DNA of 64,000 nt from Peteryoungia algae (GCF_030369675.1 NZ_CP128477.1:3614501-3678500); one strand, 5' to 3'. Counted from the stretch's first letter, positions 36,239-47,028 are shown. Notes: generated from the letters alone by a model not told the origin. Numbers and translations are program-made.

Positions 36239-36341
36239 TGCAATCTCCTGGGTTGTCTGTTGCCTTCTAAGGAGGGAGCTGCGTATTTGCAAAGAAAAAC
36301 CATGTCGCGGCGCGCAGTGGCGCGCCGGACGCGATTTATTC

Positions 36342-36373
36342 CTTGGTCATCCCGTGCGCTGTGACTATATTTC
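36342..36373 (+). promoter_or_regulatory. Possible heat-shock promoter of hrcA
   Basis: CTTG (36342-36345) followed 18 nt later by ACTATATTTC (36364-36373) approximates the alphaproteobacterial heat-shock consensus CTTG-N17/18-CYTATNT, 37 bp before hrcA. It could equally be a sigma-70 site (TTGGTC-N16-CTATAT). No CIRCE repeat is present. Confidence 0.35.
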
Positions 36374-36409
36374 CGTCATGAAACATCTGAGATCCAGTCC
36401 GCTCCGCCA

Positions 36410-37498
36410 ATGGCATCACTGAAGACGACCGTCGCAGACGTTTCCGCCTCCCTGGACGATCGTTCAAGGGAAGTGTTTCGCCGTATCGTCGAGACCTATC
36501 TCGACTCGGGCGATCCGCTCGGCTCCCGCAGTCTTTCGCGTCTCCTCCCGATGTCGCTTTCGCCGGCCTCTGTGCGCAATGTCATGAGCGATCTCGAGGA
36601 TCTCGGCCTAATCTATGCGCCGCATGTCAGCGCCGGGCGCCTGCCGACGCAAGCCGGCCTGCGTTTTTTCGTCGATGCCTTCATGCAGGTCGGCGATCTC
36701 TCGGATGGCGAGCGCGACGAGATCGAACGGCAGATCCGGCCGACCAGCGCCGACCAGCCGATGGAAGCCATGCTCACCGAGGCGAGCCGCATGCTGTCCG
36801 GGCTTTCGCGCGGTGCAGGCCTTGTCATTTCGTCCAAGAACGACCCGATCCTGAAGCATGTCGAATTCATCCGGCTGGAGCCGACCAAGGCGCTCGCAGT
36901 TCTTGTCGGCGAGCACAACCAGATCGAAAACCGCATCATCGACCTTCCGGCCGGCGTGACCGCGTCGCAGCTGACGGAAGCGGCCAATTTCCTCAATGCC
37001 AATCTGGCAGGCCAGACGATGCGGGAATTGCGCAGCCAGATCGAGAAGCTCAAGACGCAGGTCGCGAGCGAGCTTGATACGCTGTCGCGCGATCTCGTCG
37101 AGCGCGGGCTCGCGGTCTGGTCGGGCGAGGTTGCAGACAAACAGCCGGCGCGGCTCATCGTGCGCGGCCGGGCCAATCTCCTCGAAGGGCTGGTCGGTTC
37201 AGACGACATCGACCGGCTGCGGCTCCTCTTCGATGACCTCGAACGCAAGGAAAGCCTGATCGAAATCCTCGATCTGGCGGAGACCGGGCCGGGTGTGCGG
37301 ATCTTCATCGGCTCGGAAAACAAGCTTTTCTCGCTGTCCGGCTCGTCTTTGATCGTCGCACCCTATCGTGACGGCGAAGATCGCATCGTCGGTGCTGTCG
37401 GCGTTATTGGACCCACGCGCCTCAATTATTCGCGCATCGTTCCCATGGTCGATTACACCGCGCAGCTCATGGCCAGGCTATCGCGCGGCCAGCGGTGA
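36410..37498 (+). CDS. hrcA: Heat-inducible transcription repressor HrcA
   Basis: 362 residues. An N-terminal winged-helix DNA-binding domain (DPLGSRSLSRLLPMSLSPAS near residues 35-55; DLEDLGLIYAPHVSAG) is followed by the GAF-like HrcA ligand domain. HrcA represses groESL by binding CIRCE. Upstream of grpE and co-oriented with it, an arrangement common in alphaproteobacteria. Confidence 0.95.
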   Translation: MASLKTTVADVSASLDDRSREVFRRIVETYLDSGDPLGSRSLSRLLPMSLSPASVRNVMSDLEDLGLIYAPHVSAGRLPTQAGLRFFVDAFMQVGDLSDGERDEIERQIRPTSADQPMEAMLTEASRMLSGLSRGAGLVISSKNDPILKHVEFIRLEPTKALAVLVGEHNQIENRIIDLPAGVTASQLTEAANFLNANLAGQTMRELRSQIEKLKTQVASELDTLSRDLVERGLAVWSGEVADKQPARLIVRGRANLLEGLVGSDDIDRLRLLFDDLERKESLIEILDLAETGPGVRIFIGSENKLFSLSGSSLIVAPYRDGEDRIVGAVGVIGPTRLNYSRIVPMVDYTAQLMARLSRGQR

Positions 37499-37516
37499 GC
37501 AATTTCCCTGCAAACC

Positions 37517-37545
37517 CTTGATTTTTTCGCGCCAAACCCTGATAT
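37517..37545 (+). promoter_or_regulatory. Possible promoter of grpE
   Basis: CTTGAT (37517-37522) with TGATAT (37540-37545) at a 17-nt spacing, 57-85 bp before grpE. The -35 half resembles RpoH promoters (CTTG), while the -10 is also close to sigma-70. A TTCGAA-N9-TTCGAA repeat at 37557-37577 lies just downstream. Confidence 0.35.
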
Positions 37546-37601
37546 CGGGCACGCATTCGAAACCTTGAGCTTCGAAAACGAGACATTATCCGGAGAACGT
37601 C

Positions 37602-38228
37602 ATGACCGAAGAAACCAACAAGAACGGACCTGACGCGGCAGCCCTCGAGGCAGAAGGAACCGCGACCCCCGAAGGGCAGGTTGCAGACGAAGGAGAGGCC
37701 TCCGCTGAGCAGCAGCCTGATCCTGTCGAGGCGTTGAAGGCGGAGAACGCCGACCTGCGCGATCGCTTCCTGAGGCTCGCAGCCGAGATGGACAATCTTC
37801 GTCGCCGCACCGATCGCGAGATCAAGGATGCCAAGTCCTATGCGGTCACGGGTTTCGCACGGGACATGCTTTCGGTGTCCGACAACCTGCGCCGCGCCAT
37901 CGAGACCTTGCCCGACGAGGCCCGTGCTGCAGCGGATGCAGCGTGGACGGCCCTGATCGAGGGCGTTGAAATGACGGAGCGGGGCATGCTCTCGACCCTG
38001 GAGCGTCATGGCGTTCGCAAGATCGAGGCGGAAGGCCAGAAGTTCGACCCGAATTTCCACCAGGCCATGTTCGAGGTTCCCAACCCGAATGTCGCAAACA
38101 ACACGGTGGTTCAGGTCGTTCAGGCAGGTTACGCCATCGGCGAGCGGGTCCTGCGGCCGGCCATGGTCGGCGTCGCCAAGGGCGGCCCAAAGACGGAAGC
38201 CTCAACCGATGACGCCTCGAAGGCGTGA
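37602..38228 (+). CDS. grpE: Nucleotide exchange factor GrpE
   Basis: 208 residues. A low-complexity acidic N-terminal region (about 45 residues) is followed by a long coiled coil ([20 protein letters not shown]) and the C-terminal beta wing with MVGVAKG near the end. GrpE releases ADP from DnaK. Intrinsic terminator follows. Confidence 0.95.
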   Translation: MTEETNKNGPDAAALEAEGTATPEGQVADEGEASAEQQPDPVEALKAENADLRDRFLRLAAEMDNLRRRTDREIKDAKSYAVTGFARDMLSVSDNLRRAIETLPDEARAAADAAWTALIEGVEMTERGMLSTLERHGVRKIEAEGQKFDPNFHQAMFEVPNPNVANNTVVQVVQAGYAIGERVLRPAMVGVAKGGPKTEASTDDASKA

Positions 38229-38251
38229 CAGGCAAAGAACGGCCTTGAATC

Positions 38252-38280
38252 AAAAAGCGCCTCCTGGGGCGCTTTTTTTT
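38252..38280. terminator. Bidirectional terminator between grpE and ptsN
   Basis: AGCGCC (38256-38261) pairs with GGCGCT (38268-38273) around TCCTGG, with a run of eight T on the plus strand and five A on the left that give a U tract on the minus strand. It can end both converging units. Confidence 0.85.
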
Positions 38281-38305
38281 GGCTCATCTTTGAGAGCTGA
38301 GGGTA

Positions 38306-38770
38306 TCAGGCGGCGTTCGACGCCTGTTCCTCGTTGAGGAAGGTGTAGATAGCCGACGCCGATTCCGTCGCCCGCAGCTTGGCCACGAGATCCTGATCGC
38401 GCAGGACACGGGCGATCCGAGATAGCGCTTTCAAGTGATCCGCACCAGCACCTTCGGGGGCCAGGAGAAGGAAGACCAGATCAACCGGCTGGTCGTCCAG
38501 AGCCTCGAAATCCACGGGCGTCTCAAGACGCGCGAAGATCCCGGTGATCTTGTTGATCTTGTTCAGTTTTCCATGGGGGATGGCAATCCCGTTGCCGACG
38601 CCGGTCGAGCCGAGCCGCTCGCGCTGCAGGATGACGTCGAATATTTCCCGTTCCGGAATGTCGGTGAGCTTGGAAGCTTTGGCCGCAAGTTCCTGAAGCA
38701 GTTGCTTCTTGGAGTTCACCCGGAGTGTAGGTACGACAGCATCCTGCTGCAGCAAATCTGCCAATGCCAT
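38306..38770 (-). CDS. ptsN: PTS IIA-like nitrogen regulatory protein PtsN
   Basis: 154 residues from ATG 38770, behind AAGGAC; an upstream in-frame ATG at 38785 is possible. The EIIA-Ntr phospho-His lies in GIAIPHGKLNKI. PtsN is the last protein of the PTS-Ntr phosphorelay and links nitrogen, potassium and carbon status. It ends the rpoN block, typical for proteobacteria. Confidence 0.94.
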   Translation of the reverse strand: MALADLLQQDAVVPTLRVNSKKQLLQELAAKASKLTDIPEREIFDVILQRERLGSTGVGNGIAIPHGKLNKINKITGIFARLETPVDFEALDDQPVDLVFLLLAPEGAGADHLKALSRIARVLRDQDLVAKLRATESASAIYTFLNEEQASNAA

Positions 38771-38802
38771 ATCAATGTCCTTCATGCCTCGGATCGAGGA
38801 GC

Positions 38803-38827
38803 GGGCGACTGCAAAAGACAGTCGCCC
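38803..38827 (-). promoter_or_regulatory. Stem-loop between hpf and ptsN
   Basis: GGGCGACTG (38803-38811) pairs with CAGTCGCCC (38819-38827) around a 7-nt loop, 10 bp beyond the hpf stop and 33 bp before ptsN. No U tract follows on the minus strand, so it may set relative expression of the two genes. Confidence 0.5.
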
Positions 38828-38836
38828 TTCCGATCT

Positions 38837-39412
38837 TCAGCCTTTGATGTTGGCGGAATCGATCCACCCGATATTACCGTCATTCCGACGATAAACGATA
38901 TTCAATTGTTCTTTTCCCGGGCTTCTGAACAGAAGAACGGGTTCGTCGGTCATGTCGAGTGCCATCACGGCGGTCGCCACCGACATGGTGCGCAGTTGCT
39001 TCGTGCTTTCCGCAACGATTGTCGGCGAAAAATCGTCCGGCACTTCATCATGCTCGTCGTCTACGGAATCCATGACCGTGTAGGCCACCTCGATCGACGG
39101 GTTCTGTGCTTCCCCGGCGTGGTGATCCTTCAGCTTGCGCTTGTAGCGTCGCAGGCGCTTCTCGACGCGTTCACACGCGGTGTCGAAGGCCACTTGAGGA
39201 TCATTGGCCTCGCCTGCTGCATGCAGGTTTGCGCCGGTATCAAGATGCACCAGGCAATCGGCGGCGAAGCGCGACTGCGACTTCGTGACGACCACTTGCC
39301 CGGAATACCCTCCGTCGAAGTATTTGGTAACCGCATCCTGGATTCGGTCTTCGATCCGCTGGCGGAAAGTTTCACCGATTTCCATCTGCTTGCCGGATAC
39401 ACGCACACTCAT
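38837..39412 (-). CDS. hpf: Ribosome hibernation-promoting factor (long form)
   Basis: 191 residues. The N-terminal S30AE domain (MSVRVSGKQMEIGETFRQ, then VVVTKSQSRFAADCLVHL) is followed by a C-terminal dimerisation domain (SIEVAYTVMDS to the end). Long HPF pairs ribosomes into 100S dimers in stationary phase. The sigma-70-like promoter at 39446-39474 precedes it. Standard rpoN-hpf-ptsN neighbour. Confidence 0.95.
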   Translation of the reverse strand: MSVRVSGKQMEIGETFRQRIEDRIQDAVTKYFDGGYSGQVVVTKSQSRFAADCLVHLDTGANLHAAGEANDPQVAFDTACERVEKRLRRYKRKLKDHHAGEAQNPSIEVAYTVMDSVDDEHDEVPDDFSPTIVAESTKQLRTMSVATAVMALDMTDEPVLLFRSPGKEQLNIVYRRNDGNIGWIDSANIKG

Positions 39413-39445
39413 GGAGTTTCCCTTCTTATGATTGGTTGCATATCC

Positions 39446-39474
39446 ATTTTACGCCAAGCGACGTCCGCGTCCAA
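39446..39474 (-). promoter_or_regulatory. Sigma-70 promoter of hpf
   Basis: On the minus strand TTGGAC (39474-39469), exact 17-bp spacer and TAAAAT (39451-39446), 34-62 bp before hpf. It fits the housekeeping consensus. No -24/-12 RpoN site is visible. Confidence 0.6.
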
Positions 39475-39635
39475 GCTTTTCGAGCGGTTCGGTCAGTCTG
39501 TGCCTTCGTTTGTCGGGCGTAGTCCAGGGCACTTTCCCCTGAGCGACAGTGTGCGCTGTCGATTGCGGCGCGCTTCTAGCCGCCCTCGGGAGAAGAGTCA
39601 ATCTCCTGTTAATCTTTGCGTCGGGAAGGCGGCGT

Positions 39636-41201
<1,566 letters not shown>

Positions 41202-41341
41202 GGCGGACGTTCGACTCCCCTACATTCCCCCGCAGCCCCGCCATTGATGGCGGGATAATCGACTTGGCCCAAAAATTGCTTTTTATTTTACTTTGGTCAA
41301 GCCGCAGGAGCGGGCTGGGCTTCGTTTTCTTCGTCCTGGCC

Positions 41342-42154
41342 TCAAAGGCTGAACTTGTCGCCGAGATAGAGGCGGCGCACATCGGCATTGTTGACGATGT
41401 CGTTGGCCCGTCCGTGGGTGAGCACTTCGCCCGCATGGATGATATAGGCACGGTCGATCAGGCCGAGCGTTTCCCGCACATTGTGGTCCGTGATCAAAAC
41501 GCCGATGCCGCGGGCCGTCAGGTGCCGCACGAGGTTCTGGATGTCGGAGACCGAGATCGGGTCGACGCCGGCGAAGGGTTCGTCGAGCAGCATGAAGGTC
41601 GGGTCTGTGGCAAGCGCGCGGGCGATCTCGAGACGGCGGCGTTCACCACCCGAAAGCGCCACGGCAGGCGACTTGCGCAGCTTTTCGATGTGAAACTCCG
41701 ACAGCAGCTCGTCGAGCTTCGCTTCGCGCTTGCGCTTGTCCGAGACATGCACTTCGAGAACCGCACGAATATTGTCTTCGACGGTCAAGCCGCGGAAGAT
41801 CGAGGCTTCCTGGGGCAGGTAGCCGACGCCGAGACGCGCGCGCCGATACATCGGCATAGACGTCACATCATTGCCGTTGATCGAAATCGTTCCGGCATCG
41901 ACCGGCACAAGGCCAGTGATCATGTAGAAACACGTCGTCTTGCCGGCGCCATTCGGACCAAGCAGGCCCACGGCCTCACCGCGACGCACCACAAGCGATG
42001 CGCCGTTCACGACGCGGCGCGAATTATAGCTTTTGGTCAGCCCATGGGCGATGAGCGTGCCTTCATAGCGCGCCTTGTCGCCCGGCAGGCCGGCCGGGGC
42101 AGCCGCCTTGCTGGCCTGCTTTGTCTTTCTAAGGAAGGGAATTTGCACGTTCAC
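41342..42154 (-). CDS. lptB: LPS export ABC transporter ATP-binding protein LptB
   Basis: 270 residues. Walker A is GPNGAGKTTC, the signature is LSGGERRR and Walker B is FMLLDEPFAGVD. LptB powers LPS extraction from the inner membrane with LptF/LptG. It is in the lptC-lptA-lptB-rpoN order; 9 bp separate it from lptA. Confidence 0.96.
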   Translation of the reverse strand: MNVQIPFLRKTKQASKAAAPAGLPGDKARYEGTLIAHGLTKSYNSRRVVNGASLVVRRGEAVGLLGPNGAGKTTCFYMITGLVPVDAGTISINGNDVTSMPMYRRARLGVGYLPQEASIFRGLTVEDNIRAVLEVHVSDKRKREAKLDELLSEFHIEKLRKSPAVALSGGERRRLEIARALATDPTFMLLDEPFAGVDPISVSDIQNLVRHLTARGIGVLITDHNVRETLGLIDRAYIIHAGEVLTHGRANDIVNNADVRRLYLGDKFSL

Positions 42155-42163
42155 GCCGACCCG

Positions 42164-42715
42164 TCAGTTGCTCTGCTGGGACTTGGGGTCGAGCTGGATC
42201 TGGACGCGCCGGCCGCAGCTATCGAGCTTGGCCTGGCCAGAATTCATCTGGACGGTGAGCTTGCAGCCGACGAAGACGTTTTGCCCTTCTGACAGCACCA
42301 CGCGCTCGCCTTCGAGCACGAAGACCTGCTTCGTCATGTCGAAATAGCCCTTGTCGGCCGTCGCCTGCTGCGTTTCCGACTGCAGGAAGACCTTACCCGT
42401 CACATCGATCTTTTCGATGTCGGCATTGCCCTGTGTGACCGTTGTGCCTTCGCCGCGATAGAGAACCGTCATGGCGCCGGCCTGAAGGGTCGTTGTGCCC
42501 TGGACCACCTTAACATTGCCGGTGAAGAAAGCCTTCTTCTCCTGTTCGCGGATCTCGAGCGCATCGCTTTCGATCTGGATCGGCTGGTCGTTGGACAACT
42601 TCAGGCCATTCATCTGGCTATTCGTCGTCTGGGCCGAGGCGACCGCGGTCAGGCCGCTTGCCGAAACGAGGAGGAAGCCAGCGAGGGAAATCTTGGCGAA
42701 GGAGCGGTAAATCAT
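42164..42715 (-). CDS. lptA: LPS transport periplasmic protein LptA
   Basis: 183 residues. A signal peptide (AKISLAGFLLVSASGLTAVASA) is followed by an OstA-like N-terminal domain with LSNDQPIQIESDALEI, TFTGNV-like FFTGNVKVVQG, and TVLYRGEGTTV. It bridges LptC and LptD in the periplasm. Its ATG overlaps the lptC stop by 4 nt. Confidence 0.92.
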   Translation of the reverse strand: MIYRSFAKISLAGFLLVSASGLTAVASAQTTNSQMNGLKLSNDQPIQIESDALEIREQEKKAFFTGNVKVVQGTTTLQAGAMTVLYRGEGTTVTQGNADIEKIDVTGKVFLQSETQQATADKGYFDMTKQVFVLEGERVVLSEGQNVFVGCKLTVQMNSGQAKLDSCGRRVQIQLDPKSQQSN

Positions 42716-43395
42716 GGCTGGGCGGCTTCCATTGACCGATTGCTGCGGATGGCGGACGGCTCGATATTCAACTTGACGGCGCCCGTGAAAATCATGGTTC
42801 GCCCCTTATCCTTCATCTCGAGCGAGTTCGCAACAATCGACGCGCCTTTGGTCTGGATCGCGACCGGGTCATTCGTCTTCATCGTGCCCCCGGCAATGTC
42901 GAGATTGGCGGAGCCGAACTGGGCATCGATGCCGCTGCTCAGGTTGAGCGTGAACGGCTTGTCGAGATTGAGCAGGTTGGCAGCCCGGTCGAAGATACCG
43001 CTCGTCGCCACGACGCGGGCAAGCACAGTGTCATTGACAGGCACTGCGGCCGCGATCGTCTCCAGCGTGATCATGTTGGGATTCTTTATATCCTGCAGGG
43101 CGCGTTCGGCCCGCAGTGAATACCGGACACCTTCGGAATTACGCCCGGCGATCGCCGGCTTTTCCATCACGACCTTGCCATCTTCGATCTTGGCGGATTC
43201 GATCTGCAATTCTTCCGGCATCAGGCTTCTGACGACCGAAACCGCCATGAATACGAGCGTGACCGCGAGCGCGACGACCGGCAGGATAACGCGCAGCCTT
43301 TTGACCCGCCGGGAGTGGCTCATCGCCTTCCGGTAGGCATCCGCACCTGCCCCGTGGCCGGTGGTCGGCAGGCCGTCATGAATCGATTGCAGCAT
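42712..43395 (-). CDS. lptC: LPS export protein LptC
   Basis: About 227 residues from ATG 43395; an upstream ATG at 43440 or the open frame to 43575 is possible and the start is uncertain. After a short cytoplasmic part with YRKAMSHSRRVKRLR, one membrane helix (VILPVVALAVTLVFMAVSVV) precedes a periplasmic beta-jellyroll. It links the LptBFG pump to LptA. Confidence 0.85.
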   Translation of the reverse strand: MLQSIHDGLPTTGHGAGADAYRKAMSHSRRVKRLRVILPVVALAVTLVFMAVSVVRSLMPEELQIESAKIEDGKVVMEKPAIAGRNSEGVRYSLRAERALQDIKNPNMITLETIAAAVPVNDTVLARVVATSGIFDRAANLLNLDKPFTLNLSSGIDAQFGSANLDIAGGTMKTNDPVAIQTKGASIVANSLEMKDKGRTMIFTGAVKLNIEPSAIRSNRSMEAAQP

Positions 43396-43698
43396 TAACA
43401 GGAACCCGTTCTTCAAGGATGGCGACCGCAGCCGATCCATCGTATTGGTCGTTTCGCATGTCTTCCGGTTGTTGCCAATATGGATTGCCGCAACGCCGTT
43501 ACAAGAAACATGCCAGTCGGACTGATGGAATGGCGATGCGGGGAAACGAAGGCGGACCCTATCACGATTTGGCATGTGATGCGCGTCATAGCTCTCGCAA
43601 AGCCGCGACTTTATGGTTAAGTTGTTCCTTGACTGAGCTTTTTCGCTTTGGCAACTTTGGCGACGTTCACGTCACAACAGAAAATGCAGGGGGTCCGC

Positions 43699-44001
43699 GT
43701 GATAAAGTCGGAATTGGTGCAGATCGTCGCGGCCCGTAATCCGCATCTCTATCATCGCGATGTCGAAAACATCGTAAATGCCGTCCTCGATGAGATCACC
43801 GATGCGCTTGCAGGTGGCAATCGCGTCGAACTGCGCGGCTTTGGAGCTTTCTCCGTCAAGAATCGGCCCTCGCGCTCCGGTCGCAATCCGCGCACGGGAG
43901 AAACCGTCTTCGTCGAAGAGAAGTGGGTGCCCTTTTTCAAGACCGGCAAGGAGTTGCGCGAGCGGCTCAATCCCGGCATGGGTGACGAAGGGGACGAATA
44001 A
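43699..44001 (+). CDS. ihfB: Integration host factor subunit beta
   Basis: 100 residues from GTG 43699, with AGGGGG 7 nt upstream. HU/IHF fold: [25 protein letters not shown], then [14 protein letters not shown], and the DNA-contact arm [13 protein letters not shown], with [14 protein letters not shown] at the C-terminus. It bends DNA with the IhfA subunit. It lies between the divergent lptC promoter and the LapA-domain gene. Confidence 0.92.
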   Translation: MIKSELVQIVAARNPHLYHRDVENIVNAVLDEITDALAGGNRVELRGFGAFSVKNRPSRSGRNPRTGETVFVEEKWVPFFKTGKELRERLNPGMGDEGDE

Positions 44002-44092
44002 CCGCTTTTCGCGTTGAAAATTCCGCGTCTGTCCTTAACTTGAGCCAAATGGGGTGCCTTGATGCACCCTGGACAGAACAGGGAGTTTCGAG

Positions 44093-44437
44093 ATGATCCG
44101 GAAAATCGTAGGCCTCGTGGTGTTCGTTCCGTTCGGCATACTCCTCATCGTTCTGGCGGTCGCGAACCGCGCGCCGGTCAGGCTGGCATTCAATCCCTTC
44201 GATCCGGCTGATCAGGCTTTGTCGGCCTCCGCGCCGCTCTTTGTGCTTCTCATTCTCGCCGTCATGCTGGGCGTGCTTCTGGGCGCCATCGTCACCTGGT
44301 TCACCCAGGGCAAGCATCGCAAGAAGGCCCGCAGCCAGTCACGCATGGCACAGCAGTGGCAGGCCGAAGCTGACCGGCAGAAGACCCGCGCCGAAGAAAT
44401 CGCCGGCGCGACCCTTCCGCAGCTCAGCGCCAAGTAA
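44093..44437 (+). CDS. LapA domain-containing (DUF1049) membrane protein
   Basis: 114 residues with two membrane helices: residues 5-25 (IVGLVVFVPFGILLIVLAVA) and about 48-70 (PLFVLLILAVMLGVLLGAIV), then a basic, coiled cytoplasmic tail (KHRKKARSQSRMAQQWQAEAD). The N-terminus and helix pair match LapA/LapB-associated proteins in LPS assembly; its exact role here is not known. Position next to ihfB is conserved. Confidence 0.75.
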   Translation: MIRKIVGLVVFVPFGILLIVLAVANRAPVRLAFNPFDPADQALSASAPLFVLLILAVMLGVLLGAIVTWFTQGKHRKKARSQSRMAQQWQAEADRQKTRAEEIAGATLPQLSAK

Positions 44438-44533
44438 GGCCAGGGCCGGCGAATTCGCGGCAAATCTCCTTTCCGCGCCGGGCCGGCAATGCTAAGGGCT
44501 GGCCGAGACGTAAAAGAGCCACGGATAACAGAC

Positions 44534-45676
44534 GTGAAGAACAAGGAACGTCGCCCCGGCGCCAAGCCATTCCCGGGAGCGAAGGCAAAGGGCAGTGGTG
44601 AGACGCGGCCGGCAGCGGCAAAGCCTTATGCATCGAAGGGCAGGGATGAGCGACAGGCCCGTCCTCCGCGCCGCGATGCCGAGGCAGTAAGGCCGAAGCC
44701 CCCGGCGCAATCCCCTGATACGGCGGCGGAGCCCGCCCGCGCCTTGGTGGTCCGCACCGGTGACCGTCCGGCCGAGCGCGTGCCCTTGATCCTCGAATCG
44801 ACAGGCGCTGGCGATTTCCACCTGATCGACAGCGGCGATGGCCTCAAGCTCGAGCAATACGGCCCCTATCGGATCGTGCGCCCGGAAGCCCAGGCGCTGT
44901 GGCCCAAGGCCCTGCCCACCCATGTCTGGGACAAGGCCGACGCCGTCTTCACCGGCGATACCGACGAAGATGGCATGGGCCGCTGGCGCTTCCAGCGTGA
45001 GGCGCTCGGCGAAACCTGGCCGCTTTCCCTGCTCGGCGTCGATTTTCATGGCCGCTTCACCGCATTTCGTCATGTCGGCGTCTTCCCCGAGCAGATCGCC
45101 CACTGGAGCTGGATGAAGCAGAAGATCGAGACATCGGATAGGCCGCTGAAGGTCTTGAACCTGTTCGGTTATACCGGGGTCGCTTCGCTCGTTGCCGCCG
45201 CCGCCGGCGCCGAAGTCACCCATGTCGATGCCTCCAAGAAGGCGATCGGCTGGGCCCGCGAAAACCAGTCGCTGAGCCGCCTCGACAAGGCGCCGATCCG
45301 CTGGATCTGCGAAGACGCAATGAAGTTCATCCTGCGCGAGGAACGCCGCGGCCATCGCTACGACATCATCCTCACCGACCCGCCAAAATTCGGCCGTGGC
45401 CCAAACGGTGAAGTCTGGCAGCTTTTCGACCATCTGCCGCTGATGCTCGATATCTGCCGCGAACTGCTGGCGCCCAAGGCCGTCGGTCTTGTTCTGACGG
45501 CCTATTCGATCCGCGCGAGCTTTTATTCGATCCACGAACTGATGCGCGAAACCATGCGCGGCAAGGGTGGTCTGGTCGAGTCGGGCGAACTGGTCATCCG
45601 CGAGGCCGGCCTCGACGGAAAGACGCCGGGCCGCGCGCTCTCCACCTCTCTCTTTAGCCGCTGGGTGCCGAAATGA
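44534..45676 (+). CDS. Class I SAM-dependent rRNA methyltransferase (RlmI-like)
   Basis: About 380 residues from GTG 44534; ATG 44489 is the alternative start and neither has a strong ribosome binding site. A basic, low-complexity N-terminal tail of about 65 residues precedes the methyltransferase domain, whose motif I is LNLFGYTGVASL near residue 215 and whose catalytic motif IV reads ILTDPPKFGRG. It resembles RlmI/RlmK-type enzymes. Its stop overlaps the next methyltransferase start (ATGA). Confidence 0.82.
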   Translation: MKNKERRPGAKPFPGAKAKGSGETRPAAAKPYASKGRDERQARPPRRDAEAVRPKPPAQSPDTAAEPARALVVRTGDRPAERVPLILESTGAGDFHLIDSGDGLKLEQYGPYRIVRPEAQALWPKALPTHVWDKADAVFTGDTDEDGMGRWRFQREALGETWPLSLLGVDFHGRFTAFRHVGVFPEQIAHWSWMKQKIETSDRPLKVLNLFGYTGVASLVAAAAGAEVTHVDASKKAIGWARENQSLSRLDKAPIRWICEDAMKFILREERRGHRYDIILTDPPKFGRGPNGEVWQLFDHLPLMLDICRELLAPKAVGLVLTAYSIRASFYSIHELMRETMRGKGGLVESGELVIREAGLDGKTPGRALSTSLFSRWVPK

Positions 45677-46533
45677 CCGACGATTATCGCCAGGACGACT
45701 CCCGCCGCGTCGGTCAGGTGAAGGAAGTCACCAGCCTCGCCAATCCGATCATCAAGGACATCAAGGCGCTCTCCCAGAAGAAGAGCCGCGACGAAAGCCG
45801 CACCTTCCTCGCCGAAGGCCTGAAGCTTGTCATCGATGCGCTCGATCGCGGCTGGGCCATCCGCACCCTCGTCTATGCCAAGGCCGGCAAGGGAAAGCCT
45901 CTGGTCGAGAAGGTTGCCGCGCGCACGGTCGCCGCCGGCGGCCTTGTATTGGAAGTCAGCGAAAAGGTCATGTCCTCGATCACGAGGCGCGACAACCCGC
46001 AAATGGTCGCCGCTGTCTTCGAACAGCGCTGGACGCCGCTCAAGGACATCCAGCCCAAGGGCTCGGAGACCTGGATCGCGCTTGACCGGGTTCGCGATCC
46101 CGGCAATCTCGGCACGATCATTCGCACGGCAGACGCTGCCGGCGCTTCGGGCGTCATCCTGGTTGGCGATTGCACCGATCCCTTCTCGATGGAAACCGTG
46201 CGCGCCACCATGGGCTCGATGTTCGCATTGCCGCTGGTCAAGACGACGCCGGCGGATTTCCTCAAGTGGAAGAAGTCGGTCGACGCCCGTCTCGTCGCCA
46301 CGCATCTGGCCGGAGCCGTCGATTACCGCACCATCGATTATCGCTCCAAGCCGGTCATCCTGATGATGGGCAACGAACAGTCGGGTCTGCCGGATGACCT
46401 TGCCAAGGCCGCGGACAAGCTCGCCCGCATTCCCCAGGTCGGCATGGCCGACAGCCTCAATCTGGCAGTCGCGACCGGCGTCATGCTCTTCGAGGTCCGC
46501 CGCCACCTGCTCTCCCTTGACGGAGACAAGTGA
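45673..46533 (+). CDS. TrmH/SpoU family RNA 2'-O-methyltransferase
   Basis: 286 residues. An N-terminal substrate-binding domain with RTFLAEGLKLVIDAL precedes the SPOUT knot. Motif 1 is DRVRDPGNLGTIIRTADA, motif 2 ILMMGNEQSGLP and motif 3 GMADSLNLAVATGVMLFE. It methylates a rRNA or tRNA ribose; target unknown. Three bases separate its stop from lspA. Confidence 0.9.
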   Translation: MTDDYRQDDSRRVGQVKEVTSLANPIIKDIKALSQKKSRDESRTFLAEGLKLVIDALDRGWAIRTLVYAKAGKGKPLVEKVAARTVAAGGLVLEVSEKVMSSITRRDNPQMVAAVFEQRWTPLKDIQPKGSETWIALDRVRDPGNLGTIIRTADAAGASGVILVGDCTDPFSMETVRATMGSMFALPLVKTTPADFLKWKKSVDARLVATHLAGAVDYRTIDYRSKPVILMMGNEQSGLPDDLAKAADKLARIPQVGMADSLNLAVATGVMLFEVRRHLLSLDGDK

Positions 46534-46536
46534 CGC

Positions 46537-47028
46537 ATGTTTGCCGCCTTCAACCGGCCGCTGCCGGTCCTCAGCTTTATCGCTATCGCGCTGGTCCTCG
46601 ATCAGGCCATCAAATATGCGGTGGAAGTCACTCTGCCGATGCACGAGCTGATCCCGGTTCTGCCCTTCTGGGCGCTTTACCGGACGCATAACCTCGGCGT
46701 CGCCTTCTCCATGCTGTCGCATCTCGACAGCTGGTTCATCATCGGCCTGCGCCTCGTTATCGTTGCTTTCGTGCTGTGGCTGTGGCGCAAGACGGGCCCG
46801 CAACAGCATTTCGCGCATCTCGGCTTCGCAATGATCATCGCCGGCGCGCTTGGCAATATCATCGACCGGCTGACCTATGGCTACGTGGTCGATTATATCC
46901 TTTTCTATACTCAGACCTGGTCCTTCGCGGTCTTCAACCTGGCCGACAGTTTCATCACCATCGGGGCAATTTGCATCGTGGTTGACGAGATCATTCAGCA
47001 CCGGAAACCGAAGCCGCCCGAAGCCTGA
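46537..47028 (+). CDS. lspA: Lipoprotein signal peptidase (signal peptidase II)
   Basis: 163 residues with four membrane helices. Catalytic Asp motifs are [10 protein letters not shown] and [12 protein letters not shown], the latter the second aspartate. It cleaves lipoprotein signal peptides in the inner membrane after Lgt acts. Overlap-close with the upstream methyltransferase suggests one transcript. Confidence 0.95.
   Translation: MFAAFNRPLPVLSFIAIALVLDQAIKYAVEVTLPMHELIPVLPFWALYRTHNLGVAFSMLSHLDSWFIIGLRLVIVAFVLWLWRKTGPQQHFAHLGFAMIIAGALGNIIDRLTYGYVVDYILFYTQTWSFAVFNLADSFITIGAICIVVDEIIQHRKPKPPEA

Noticed and set aside
36239..36409. CIRCE element for HrcA upstream of hrcA
   Set aside because: No TTAGCACTC/GAGTGCTAA inverted repeat is present in the interval.
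39413..39635. RpoN -24/-12 promoter between rpoN and hpf
   Set aside because: No TGGCAC-N5-TTGC pattern is seen on the minus strand; only a sigma-70-like promoter is supported.
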